A DNA stretch of 64,000 bases from Histomonas meleagridis (taxonomy: Eukaryota; Parabasalia; Tritrichomonadida; Dientamoebidae), in NCBI GenBank assembly GCA_020186115.1, contig WSYJ01000075.1, positions 910,131 to 974,130 of the forward strand, in the 5' to 3' direction. The position numbers and the translations under genes were made by a program. Below are positions 41,826 through 50,780 of this stretch, piece by piece. How positions within the stretch are numbered: the first letter of the stretch is position 1; every line of letters begins with the position of its first letter. Below the pieces are notes generated by a model. It ran no database searches. It saw nothing but the letters and a program-made list of their open reading frames with translations, and was not told the DNA's origin.

Positions 41826-44352
41826 TAAAACACAACAATAAATCATGAAAATGAAAAAAAAATAATTTTATATTTTAATTGTTTAATCAATTATATTTTT
41901 TTACAATAGTTTTTGCTTCATAACTCCATGAAAGAATATTAATAAAAATTTCATTAAAGAATTTACTAAAAAAATTTAACATAAATATTTCTAAAATGTG
42001 ATTTTTATTTCATTAATAATTTGATTTTATATTTATTTATATTATATTTGAATATCAAAATTTTCTTCTTTGAAATCCTTCGCAAATGGGTCTTCTTCAA
42101 TGTTTTGAAGTGAATATCCTGTCGCAAATGTATCAAAGTTTTCTTGTTTTTCATATTCTTCTTCTTTCATTTCATATTCTTTATTCTTTTCGTTTTGATG
42201 CGTTTTTTTATATTTTATAATGAAAATAACAATTAAAATAATTACTATTATAATTACAACAACAACACAAATTATAATGACAATAGTGTTGTTATCATTC
42301 GTTTGCGTTTCGTTCTGATTAAAATGAGAATAATGATAATAATTATAATAATAACTTTGATAAAATGAATAAATAACAATCGTATATTCATAATAAATAA
42401 ACATACTTTGAATATATATATTTGAGAGAGTGTTATTAACATTAATATTTGAAATTATAAAACTATTCGAATATGTGAAATTTATGATCGAAATATAATA
42501 TGTAAATGATAATGTATATGTTAATGTAAATGTATTAGCTAATGTTATATTCGAAATTGATACAGTGATGCTTTGATATTGAATAAACGTATTTGATTTA
42601 GTGAATGTATTTGATAATGAAAATGCGCTTGATTTATTATATGTATTTGAATTAGTAAATGTATTTGAATTAGAAAAAGTATTTGATAATGAAAATGAAT
42701 TTGATTTAGTAAAGTTATTTGAATTAGAAAAAAGTATTTGATAATGAAAATGAATTTGAATTCGAAAATGTATTTGAATTAGTAAATATATTTGATTGAG
42801 AAAATGTTTGTGTTGATGGAATGCATTCGTCAATTATTGTTCCTTTGGCAACAGAAAACTGCCAAATGTGTCACCATTATATGTCGAAGGCACCATAACA
42901 GATGTAACTGTGACACCATCAAATCCATTTCCAACTGTTGGTGATTCATTACCATTAAAATAAATACATTTAAGTGATGGACAATAAGAAAATGCATAAT
43001 TTCCAATTGTTTTAACATTTTCGCCAATAAAAAGTGTTTCTAAATTAGAACATGAATAAAATGCATAACTTTCAATAGTTTCAACATTTTCTTCAAGAAT
43101 AATCGTTTTGATATTATAACATGTCATAAATGCTCTTTCACATATCGATATAACTGAATTTAGTATTGTATATGAATTTGTTACATTTCCTGGTGGATAA
43201 ATAATTAATTTTTCAATATTTTTATCATATAAAATTCCATCATTTTCATAATTAGAATAATATAAATTTTCATTGGAAACATAAATAAATTGAAGTTTTG
43301 AACAATATATAAATGGATTTGCTGATATTGATGTGACTGATTTTGGAATTGTAATGTTTTTGATATTAACACAGCTTTGAAATGCATAGTTTCCAATTGT
43401 TATTAAATCTTCTCCTAATTCAACAATTTCTAAGTTATTACAGCTTGAAAATGCATTTTGACCAATTGTATAAACTAATTTACCAATTTCAACTGAAGAT
43501 AATGAATTCCATTTTGCAAAAGCTGAACTTGGTATTGTATCAATTCCTTCAATGATTAAATGTTGTGCTGAATTTTGATGATTTTCATAATCATTTGAAA
43601 AATCAGTTTCATTATTTAATATTAATGTTTGATTTTCATTAACATATACAAATTGAAATGAATTTTTGATAAATAAAATAAATATTAATGAAATAATTTG
43701 TATGTTACATTTTGTTTTGTTGATATTATATTTTTTAAATGAATTATTTGAAAATAACCTCAAGAAAATAAAATTAAAGACAAAAACATAAATTATTAAT
43801 GTTGAAATATTGAATAAAAATAAATATTTTAAATATTTTGTGCTTATATTTTGAAGGTTGATTAATTGGATGTTTGATTTGAAATATATTAATAAATACA
43901 TTTTTTTCATTTGAAACATTTCTTTGTTCTTAAAGAAATTATTTTTATTTAACAAATGAAATGAAAAAAAATTGGAATTAAAAAGTAAACTTTTTTGAAA
44001 TACAACATCAAGGTTTTTGTTTTTTACTAAGCATATTACATGGTATATGTTTCATAATGCGAATATTTTTATAAATTTTGTTGATTTGTGATTTTAGAGT
44101 ATAAATTTTTTTATCTCTTAAAAAACTTAGACTAACACATACAATTTGAGATAGAATCAAAGTTATATAGATGTACAAAAACATACACTGGATATAACTT
44201 GTTTTCTCTTCAACAATGAATTTGATTTCTTAACGGTTATCTATTGTTCGCATCGATGGGTATACCCAAAATTTTAATGACACGATCGTTTTGGCTTTGG
44301 TTCAAAACGCTCAAGCTAAAAAATTTATAAATTAGGTCGTAAAAAACCAAAG
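41826..44352. repeat. Dispersed segmental duplication (BspA-like locus), copy 2
   Basis: Partner of 735-2965. Here the locus is longer in the stalk (extra beta-type sequence at 42350-42600) and its 5' flank leads into 350 bases of unrelated host DNA and then the virus. Confidence 0.8.
42042..43955 (-). pseudogene. BspA-like LRR surface protein, copy 3, frameshifted
   Basis: The upstream 373-codon frame reads through the position where copies 1 and 2 have TGA (here ATA CAA), so a start further upstream is possible (MFQMKKMYLLIYF near 43920). LRR repeats run to STYNGDTFGSF, where one base is missing compared with copies 1 and 2 (GGCAGTTTTCTG against GGCAGCTTCTCTG), leading to TAA at 42834. A six-A run at 42728-42733, one longer than in copies 4 and 5, restores the frame for the rest of the stalk, membrane span and tail (EEDPFAKDF ... 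FDIQI). The two lesions do not restore the protein because the stop lies between them. Confidence 0.75.
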
Positions 44353-44703
44353 TCAATCATTTTAATATTAAGTATCTACTCTCATATATTAATGAGAGAT
44401 CTCGTTATTTACACCTTTAATATTAACTAAGCTATAATATCATCTTTCACTTTTTTGAGTTATCGCAAAATTTACAAAAATTAGTAAGTTATACTTAAAT
44501 AAATTATAATAACTCAAAATATTATAGTAAAAATTATCAGAAATTGTTTAGTGGGCATTGTATTTGGTGAAAGCTCATTAAAACTTTTACTTATGAATAC
44601 ATTTTTAATTTAATATCATACAACATTACACATTTCATGATTTTATATATATTACACCATTTTATTTATTATTCTTGTTCCTCCTCTTTTTTCTCGTTTT
44701 TTT
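44353..44703. other. Host flank between BspA-like locus and virus
   Basis: 350 A+T-rich bases present only in the array (also at about 51075-51429 and 57790-58153). Contains a hairpin CTCTCAT/ATGAGAG near 44380. The rightmost 40 bases supply the C-terminal codons of the chimeric rep frame. No gene seen. Confidence 0.5.
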
Positions 44704-45290
44704 CCATCTACTCTTTCCGACTCCAGGTGGTCCCCATATCCACCAGTTCTTTAATTTCAGATTTCCATTCCATGCATTACATTTTTTGATATGATCACTC
44801 TTCCAATCCAATAATTTGTTCCTTTGGTGAAACGCCTCTAATGGATATTTATTAGTGAATTCCAACCATGGTATTGTAATTAAATCATCCAACAATTTCT
44901 TGGTCCGTTCTAATTTTGAAATATACTTCTCAGTATCTTGAGTAAATTCTCCTAACTTTAAAAATATTTCTTCCTGTTTTTGTGCAATATCTATAATTGT
45001 CCAATTCTGACCCATTTGCAACTATAAAATAACAACCAGGGGAAGCTGCACTTAATGTGTTTCTATAATAATTTTTTTTCTACATGTAAATATCCCTGAA
45101 TGTGTTTAGTTCCCGTCGAGGGAGCGAATTCCTCTTCTGCAATTAATCTTTTGATGTCATTGATAATATTATTTCTTAACATTGTATTTAAATCTTCCAC
45201 TGCATCTTTTACTGATAATAATGTTTGCCAATTATCTGGTGGGTTGTTCCACGTAAAACACCACCTTTTGGCTCGTGGATTTACTTCCAT
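44704..45290 (-). pseudogene. rep: rep 5' portion, truncated at host junction (segment 1)
   Basis: Holds the HUH endonuclease half: motif I CFTWNN, motif II HIQGYLH, and the start of the helicase domain up to Walker A GPPGVGKSRW. Just after Walker A the viral sequence ends and host DNA adds KKTRKKRRNKNNK before a stop at 44662. The frame is also broken inside: an eight-T run on the plus strand (45072-45079) shifts it after motif II, and further indels occur near 44960. Not able to give a functional helicase. Confidence 0.85.
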
Positions 45291-45420
45291 CTGAATGAAC
45301 TGATTTTATCCGACCAAATATATCCATTGAAATTTTTATTTTATAATTTGTATCTCATACATTTCTTAACCGTTGGAATTTTTTCTATTCAATTTTCTTC
45401 TTTTTAGTAAAGTATTCAAT

Positions 45421-45479
45421 TGACATGTTGTAAAATTAAAGTTTTTCATGTAACATGTCATAAGCAAGTTCCTAACTTG
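45421..45479. promoter_or_regulatory. Inverted repeats between rep and ORF2 (divergent promoter region)
   Basis: TGACATGTT (45421-45429) and AACATGTCA (45452-45460) are perfect inverted repeats 22 bases apart, followed by the hairpin CAAGTTCCTAACTTG (45465-45479) a few bases before the ORF2 frame. Same structure at 48792-48831, 52145-52184, 55517-55556, 58870-58910 and 62237-62276. A TAACCGTTGG box lies at 45367-45376. Being between divergent genes, it probably holds promoter or Rep-binding sites. Confidence 0.5.
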
Positions 45480-45484
45480 ACATT

Positions 45485-45877
45485 ATGTGGGAAAAATCAT
45501 TTTTATTTTTAGATCCATGGAATATGAAGAATCCTTTGATAATTTTGGTTTTAGCGACGACAATTTTTGATTTTAATAATGTTTATCCTGAATCCTTACA
45601 ATCGGAAGACGATGAAAAACCGTATCCAATACCTCCTCCAGTATTTACTCCCCCTGCTCCATGTCTTATGCCAGACAATGAAGGTCAAGTTAAATCCATA
45701 TATTTCAGTAATGTTGGCCTACTTAAGGGCTTTATTAAGGAGAATCCTCAGTTGGTTGAGAATTGGGTTATTGTTCTCCCAATCATCTCAATAGGTGCCA
45801 TCCGTTATGATCGTCGCCGTAAGGATGTTCCTTCCTATTTAATTCACCCTCAATTAATAAATCTCCCACAACATTAA
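45485..45877 (+). CDS. Viral ORF2 (segment 1), Pro-rich with hydrophobic segment
   Basis: Body: acidic start, NVYPESLQSEDDEKPYPIP, a Pro-rich stretch (PPPVFTPPAPC), then WVIVLPIISIGAIRYDRRRKD, a hydrophobic segment with a basic stop. It could be a small membrane protein or a peptide that disrupts membranes; no homologue recognised. Two starts compete: ATG 45485 (MWEKSF) and ATG 45517 (MEYEESFDNF, better acidic composition and ATGG context). An extra T near 45568 makes the second start terminate early in this copy but not in segment 2. It ends 13 bases before the capsid ATG. Confidence 0.6.
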   Translation: MWEKSFLFLDPWNMKNPLIILVLATTIFDFNNVYPESLQSEDDEKPYPIPPPVFTPPAPCLMPDNEGQVKSIYFSNVGLLKGFIKENPQLVENWVIVLPIISIGAIRYDRRRKDVPSYLIHPQLINLPQH

Positions 45878-45890
45878 ATTTTTTATTGTT

Positions 45891-46403
45891 ATGCCTCGTA
45901 GATTACGTAGACGTAGTTATTCACGCGGACGTCCATTAAAGACTGTAAAGTATTCTAATGAGACTTATAATTGTTCCGGAAACATTACATTTAATACAGG
46001 CTCTGGTGACGGTGCCGTAGGTGATCAAGTAAATACCACTCTTATCACTGCTGTCGCTACCCAAGGTATGCGTAAAGTAAAGAATTTTACTTTAAAAATG
46101 ATTACAGATGTTGATATTCCATTATTATGGGCTCTAGTATATGTTCCAGATGGTACAGTTCCTCAATCTATGTCACTTGGTACCCCTGCTGCTCCTGTTT
46201 CATTATATGAACCCAATCAAAATGTTATAATGTCAGGGTACCTTACCCCTAATGCTCAACAGACTCAAGTATTTCGTACTAGGTTAGCACGTAATTTAAA
46301 TTCAGGTGATTGTATTGTTTTATGTTTAAAAGTATCCATTCCTGGTACTGAAATCACCGATAAGTTCTTAGGGGTTCAATTAAATTATGCTATTAAAAAT
46401 TAA
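45891..46403 (+). CDS. cap: Putative viral capsid protein (segment 1)
   Basis: 170 residues, intact. It begins MPRRLRRRSYSRGRP, the Arg-rich start by which CRESS-virus capsids bind DNA and enter nuclei, and continues as beta-strand-rich sequence without long helices, compatible with a small jelly roll. At 170 residues it is shorter than circovirus capsids (about 230). The same 170-residue frame is intact in segments 1, 2 and the first copy of segment 3 with changes only near the C-terminus (AIKN here, AITY elsewhere). Capsid function is inferred from the basic start, size and position. Confidence 0.7.
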   Translation: MPRRLRRRSYSRGRPLKTVKYSNETYNCSGNITFNTGSGDGAVGDQVNTTLITAVATQGMRKVKNFTLKMITDVDIPLLWALVYVPDGTVPQSMSLGTPAAPVSLYEPNQNVIMSGYLTPNAQQTQVFRTRLARNLNSGDCIVLCLKVSIPGTEITDKFLGVQLNYAIKN

Positions 46404-46429
46404 TAAAAAATTTTCCCACTGTTATTTTT

Positions 46430-47062
46430 ATGTTTGATCCACATCGTATTGGACCTATTAGTGAATCTTATTATTCACGTAATAAGGGACGTGTTATACA
46501 ACGTAAGTTGGTACCTCCTATTAATCCACCTCTTACTAAATATGATCTAGATCGTGCTTATGAAGTTCTTAAGAACAATGGTAGGATTCCTGATTATACT
46601 ATTCAAGATACCATTGTTAATTATCCTGGTGGTTCTAGTACTAAAAGAATTGCTTATGAAATTGGATCTACTATTAAGGTTATTATACCAATATCTTTTA
46701 TATCTATTTCAGATGTTTCTGGTTTTATTCCATTATCACAATTTACTTATATCACTAATTTAAATCAGACAATAGATCCAACACATTATTATGTTATTAT
46801 TCAAATTGAACCTAATCAACCCAATTCTGAATATACTGAGATATATGTCAATTATTTACATCAATCATCTATTTCTAGTTCAGGTACTTATTATTATTAT
46901 TTATATGATTTTGGTACTACTTTTCCATCAGTTAATAATCGAACAGTTGGTTTTTTTACATCTAATAATTCTCTTGTATTTTATATTCGTGAAACCAATT
47001 TTGAAGTATCTGCACCCAGTGTTTTAATTGTTCCTAATTCTAATTATTCATTTAATTTTTAA
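46430..47062 (+). CDS. Viral ORF4 (segment 1), beta-rich protein of unknown function
   Basis: 210 residues, intact only in this copy. N-terminus MFDPHRIGPISESYYSRNKG with several basic residues, a short helical part (YDLDRAYEVLKNNG), then strands and Tyr/Ser-rich turns (YLHQSSISSSGTYYYY). It follows the capsid gene by 26 bases, so the two are probably made from one transcript. It may be a second structural protein, for example a spike or the main capsid with ORF3 as the DNA-binding partner. No family recognised. Confidence 0.65.
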   Translation: MFDPHRIGPISESYYSRNKGRVIQRKLVPPINPPLTKYDLDRAYEVLKNNGRIPDYTIQDTIVNYPGGSSTKRIAYEIGSTIKVIIPISFISISDVSGFIPLSQFTYITNLNQTIDPTHYYVIIQIEPNQPNSEYTEIYVNYLHQSSISSSGTYYYYLYDFGTTFPSVNNRTVGFFTSNNSLVFYIRETNFEVSAPSVLIVPNSNYSFNF

Positions 47063-47239
47063 TTGTAAAATGTAAACCATTCAATTGATTTTAAGATAAT
47101 TTCTTTTTTCTATCGGTTTTTCTGGTTAATTTTTTTTTTCTTTTCGACTCAGCACATAAGTGATAATAACAAAGTTTGTTCACTCTATGGGCAATTGAGA
47201 ACTTTTTTTTTTTTTTTTTTTTTTTCTTTAAACCAAGGT
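47063..47239. other. Viral 3' intergenic: T-rich tract
   Basis: Follows ORF4. Contains a T run of about 22 bases (47205-47226) which in the copy at 60655-60680 is TTTTTTCTTTTTTTCTTTTTCTTT, so the pure run here is probably a consensus error of a T/C tract. May serve as transcription end. Confidence 0.5.
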
Positions 47240-47389
47240 ACCCCCTCCCCCAGAAGAAGCCCTAATGGCGAATGAGTGCATTTATCACGAGCTGGCCGTA
47301 GCCCGACCTCGCGGAGCCCTTTTTTATATAAGGGCGGAGACCAGAGAAGTAGATAAAGTGCAACAGGGGGTGGGGGGGTTAGGCACTTT
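47240..47389. other. GC-rich structured element of the viral genome (segment 1)
   Basis: A GC-rich island (GAGCTGGCCGTAGCCCGACC and neighbours) in an A+T-rich genome. It is closed by long-range pairing: ACCCCCTCCCC (47240-47250) can pair with GGGGGTGGGGGGG (47366-47378), with one T-T mismatch. Inside is hairpin GCCCTT/AAGGGC around TATATA; at the end AAAGTGC (47355-47361) pairs with GCACTTT (47383-47389), enclosing the G tracts, followed by Ts. A 45-codon frame (MANECIYHELAVARPRGALF...) crosses it in segments 2 and 3. It might be an RNA, packaging signal or polymerase III unit. Confidence 0.5.
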
Positions 47390-47436
47390 TTTCTTTTTGT
47401 TGTTGACCGTTATTTAGACGATTAAAAATAAAAAAT

Positions 47437-47510
47437 ATTTAGAGCCTAGTCTTTTTCCTGCGGAGGACGTTAGTTGGTACCTCCAAAGGATTATTACCTA
47501 GGCTCTAAAT
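47437..47510. promoter_or_regulatory. Candidate replication origin (segment 1)
   Basis: ATTTAGAGCCTAG (47437-47449) and CTAGGCTCTAAAT (47498-47510) form a perfect 13-bp stem. Directly inside the 3' arm is GATTATTAC (47489-47497), which fits the CRESS nonanucleotide NANTATTAC that Rep nicks. An inner imperfect hairpin, TCCTGCGGAGG with CCTCCAAAGGA, fills the rest of the loop. The element lies between the 3' ends of ORF4 and rep. The nonanucleotide is not at the tip of the loop as in circoviruses. Confidence 0.65.
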
Positions 47511-47702
47511 TATTTTTTGTACCAATTGGATACTTCAGTTCACTTTTAATTGAATACTTTACGTTGAAATTCAATTCATTTTGATCGTCTTTTTTGGTGA
47601 CCGTTAAACGATAGGGATTTTTTATTCCAATTGAATAGGCATTCAATTTAGGTACCTTCAATAACATTTAAGGTTAAATTGCAAAATGAATTAATTTTTT
47701 AT

Positions 47703-48661
47703 TTAATTCATTAAAATAGACTTATCCAGTCTGGTACTTAGGAATACATCTTCTTCAGATTTTATTTCGACTTCAGTAAATCTTCTTCGTAAGGCATCCA
47801 GATCTACTTTATTTTCTATGCATTCTTCCATTGAGTAATTTGCAGTGATTACTATGAACCATTTACCCGGATTAATCACTGTTCTTGCTCCTTTTATTTC
47901 TTGTGTTTGATAGTAACGATCTGCCCAAGTCTTCAGGAATGACATCAATACTTTAATTTTATCAGGGTCTACATCTTCGAATAGTATGCACTTTGTTTCC
48001 AAGTCATCATAACCATCAAACCATTTATTTTGCCACTTCGTACATATCTCATTTGGCTCGAATTGGTTCCTCACCCATCTACTCTTTCCGACTCCAGGTG
48101 GTCCCCATATCCACCAGTTCTTTAATTTCAGATTTCCATTCCATGCATTACATTTTTTGATATGATCACTCTTCCAATCCAATAATTTGTTCCTTTGGTG
48201 AAACGCCTCTAATGGATATTTATTAGTGAATTCCAACCATGGTATTGTAATTAAATCATCCAACAATTTCTTGGTCCGTTCTAATTTTGAAATATACTTC
48301 TCAGTATCTTGAGTAAATTCTCCTAACTTTAAAATATTTCTTCCTGTTTTTTGTGCAATATCTATAATTGTCCAATTCTGACCCATTTGCAACTATAAAA
48401 TAACAACCTGGGAAAGCTGCACTTAATGTGTTTCTATAATAATTTTTTTTCTACATGTAAATATCCCTGAATGTGTTTAGTTCCCGTCGAGGGAGCGAAT
48501 TCCTCTTCTGCAATTAATCTTTTGATGTCATTGATAATATTATTTCTTAACATTGTATTTAAATCTTCCACTGCATCTTTTACTGATAATAATGTTTGCC
48601 AATTATCTGGTGGGTTGTTCCACGTAAAACACCACCTTTTGGCTCGTGGATTTACTTCCAT
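47703..48661 (-). pseudogene. rep: Viral replication initiator Rep, full length but frameshifted (segment 1)
   Basis: About 319 codons. HUH endonuclease: motif I CFTWNN, motif II HIQGYLH, motif III YCTK (shifted out of frame here). Superfamily 3 helicase: Walker A GPPGVGKSRW, Walker B CILFEDVD, motif C FIVITANYS and arginine finger ALRRRFTE. This is the standard Cressdnaviricota Rep that nicks the origin and unwinds DNA for rolling-circle replication. Two lesions: the eight-T run 48443-48450, after motif II, and a six-T run near 48346-48351, which moves motif III out of frame. The helicase half (47703-48340) is clean. Confidence 0.85.
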
Positions 48662-48887
48662 CTGAATGAACTGATTTTATCCGACCAAATATATCCATTG
48701 AAATTTTATTTTATAATTTGTATCTCATACATTTCTTAACCGTTGGAATTTTTTCTATTCAATTTTCTTCTTTTTTAGTAAAGTATTCAATTGACATGTT
48801 GTAAAATTAAAGTTTTTCATGTAACATGTCATAAGCAAGTTCCTAACTTGACATTATGTGGGAAAAATCATTTTTATTTTTAGATCC

Positions 48888-49100
48888 ATGGAATATGAAG
48901 AATCCTTTGATAATTTTGGTTTTAGCGACGACAATTTTGATTTTAATAATGTTTATCCTGAATCCTTACAATCGGAAGACGATGAAAAACCGTATCCAAT
49001 ACCTCCTCCAGTATTTACTCCCCCTGCTCCATGTCTTATGCCAGACAATGAAGGTCAAGTTAAATCCATATATTTCAGTAATGTTGGCCTACTTAAGGGC
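48888..49100 (+). pseudogene. Viral ORF2 5' portion, truncated at host junction
   Basis: From ATG 48888 (MEYEESFDNF) the ORF2 frame is intact through the Pro-rich part to GLLKG, then joins host DNA at 49101 and ends after about 15 foreign residues (NRIFIINKHTLNIYI, stop 49148). The hydrophobic C-terminal part is missing. Confidence 0.8.
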
Positions 49101-50780
49101 AATCGTATATTCATAATAAATAAACATACTTTGAATATATATATTTGAGAGAGTGTTATTAACATTAATATTTGAAATTATAAAACTATTCGAATATGTG
49201 AAATTTATGATCGAAATATAATATGTAAATGATAATGTATATGTTAATGTAAATGTATTAGCTAATGTTATATTCGAAATTGATACAGTGATGCTTTGAT
49301 ATTGAATAAACGTATTTGATTTAGTGAATGTATTTGATAATGAAAATGCGCTTGATTTATTATATGTATTTGAATTAGTAAATGTATTTGAATTAGAAAA
49401 AGTATTTGATAATGAAAATGAATTTGATTTAGTAAAGTTATTTGAATTAGAAAAAGTATTTGATAATGAAAATGAATTTGAATTCGAAAATGTATTTGAA
49501 TTAGTAAATATATTTGATTGAGAAAATGTTTGTGTTGATGGAATGCATTCGTCAATTATTGTTCCTTTGGCAACAGAAAACTGCCAAATGTGTCACCATT
49601 ATATGTCGAAGGCACCATAACAGATGTAACTGTGACACCATCAAATCCATTTCCAACTGTTGGTGATTCATTACCATTAAAATAAATACATTTAAGTGAT
49701 GGACAATAAGAAAATGCATAATTTCCAATTGTTTTAACATTTTTCGCCAATAAAAAGTGTTTCTAAATTAGAACATGAATAAAATGCATAACTTTCAATA
49801 GTTTCAACATTTTCTTCAAGAATAATCGTTTTGATATTATAACATGTCATAAATGCTCTTTCACATATTGATATAACTGAATTTAGTATTGTATATGAAT
49901 TTGTTACATTTCCTGGTGGATAAATAATTAATTTTTCAATATTTTTATCATATAAAATTCCATCATTTTCATAATTAGAATAATATAAATTTTCATTGGA
50001 AACATAAATAAATTGAAGTTTTGAACAATATATAAATGGATTTGCTGATATTGATGTGACTGATTTTGGAATTGTAATGTTTTTTGATATTAACACAGCT
50101 TTGAAATGCATAGTTTCCAATTGTTATTAAATCTTCTCCTAATTCAACAATTTCTACGTTATTACAGCTTGACAATGCATTTTGACCAATTGTATAAACT
50201 AATTTACCAATTTCAACTGAAGATAATGAATTCCATTTTGCAAAAGCTGAACTTGGTATTGTATCAATTCCTTCAATGATTAAATGTTGTGCTGAATTTT
50301 GATGATTTTCATAATCATTTGAAAAATCAGTTTCATTATTTAATATTAATGTTTGATTTTCATTAACATATACAAATTGAAATGAATTTTTGATAAATAA
50401 AATAAATATTAATGAAATAATTTGTATGTTACATTTTGTTTTGTTGATATTATATTTTTTTAAATGAATTATTTGAAAATAACCTCAAGAAAATAAAATT
50501 AAAGACAAAAAACATAAATTATTAATGTTGAAATATTGAATAAAAATAAATATTTTAAATATTTTGTGCTTATATTTTGAAGGTTGATTAATTGGATGTT
50601 TGATTTGAAATATATTAATAAATACATTTTTTTTTTTTGAAACATTTCTTTGTTCTTAAAGAAATTATTTTTATTTAACAAATGAAATGAAAAAAAATTG
50701 GAATTAAAAAGTAAACTTTTTTGAAATACAACATCAAGGTTTTTGTTTTTACTAAGCATATTACATGGTATATGTTTCAT
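49101..50780 (-). pseudogene. BspA-like copy 4, lacking membrane span and tail
   Basis: Same sequence as copy 3 from the distal stalk (MFIYYEYTI) upstream; the membrane span and tail are lost at the junction at 49101. It carries the GGCAGTTTTCTG deletion, and additional one-base insertions at 49741-49745 (TTTTT) and 50090-50095 (TTTTTT). Two substitutions near 50155-50170 are true differences. No frame can give an anchored protein, so it is carried along as a passenger of the amplification. Confidence 0.8.

Larger units (their letters stand above)
42378..49100. repeat. 6.7-kb host-virus tandem unit 1
   Basis: Runs from inside the BspA-like gene (AATCGTATATTCATAA at 42378) through host flank and 1.3 viral genomes to the point where viral sequence (ACTTAAGGGC, ends 49100) joins AATCGTATATTC again. 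Length 6723 bp. Units 2 (49101-55826) and 3 (from 55827) repeat it with the same junctions. Confidence 0.85.
44704..49100. mobile_element. Endogenous CRESS-DNA virus, segment 1 (1.3 genome units)
   Basis: 4397 bases of viral DNA. The start (CCATCTACTCTTTCCG, inside rep) recurs at 48075, giving a unit length of 3371 bp, so the two ends overlap by about 1.0 kb. Order on the map: 5' part of rep (minus), ORF2, putative capsid gene and ORF4 (plus), structured element and origin, complete-length rep (minus), 5' part of ORF2 (plus). Left junction with host lies at 44704 and right junction at 49100/49101. Rep motifs place it in Cressdnaviricota; the family is not clear from sequence alone. Confidence 0.9.

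Noticed and set aside
45072..45079. Programmed ribosomal frameshift in rep
   Set aside because: The A8 tract alone is suggestive, but other copies have unrelated extra frameshifts and one copy has A7; error or decay is simpler. Left as a test in the findings.
45100..45294. 64-codon plus-strand frame antisense to rep (also 48471, 51825, 55193, 58549, 61916)
   Set aside because: It is the mirror reading of the conserved endonuclease region and appears only because that DNA is repeated; no start context or family.
47264..47340. 5S rRNA, tRNA or RNase P RNA in the GC-rich viral island
   Set aside because: I could not lay out a cloverleaf or the conserved 5S or RNase P motifs; only simple hairpins and the C/G-tract pairing are supported.
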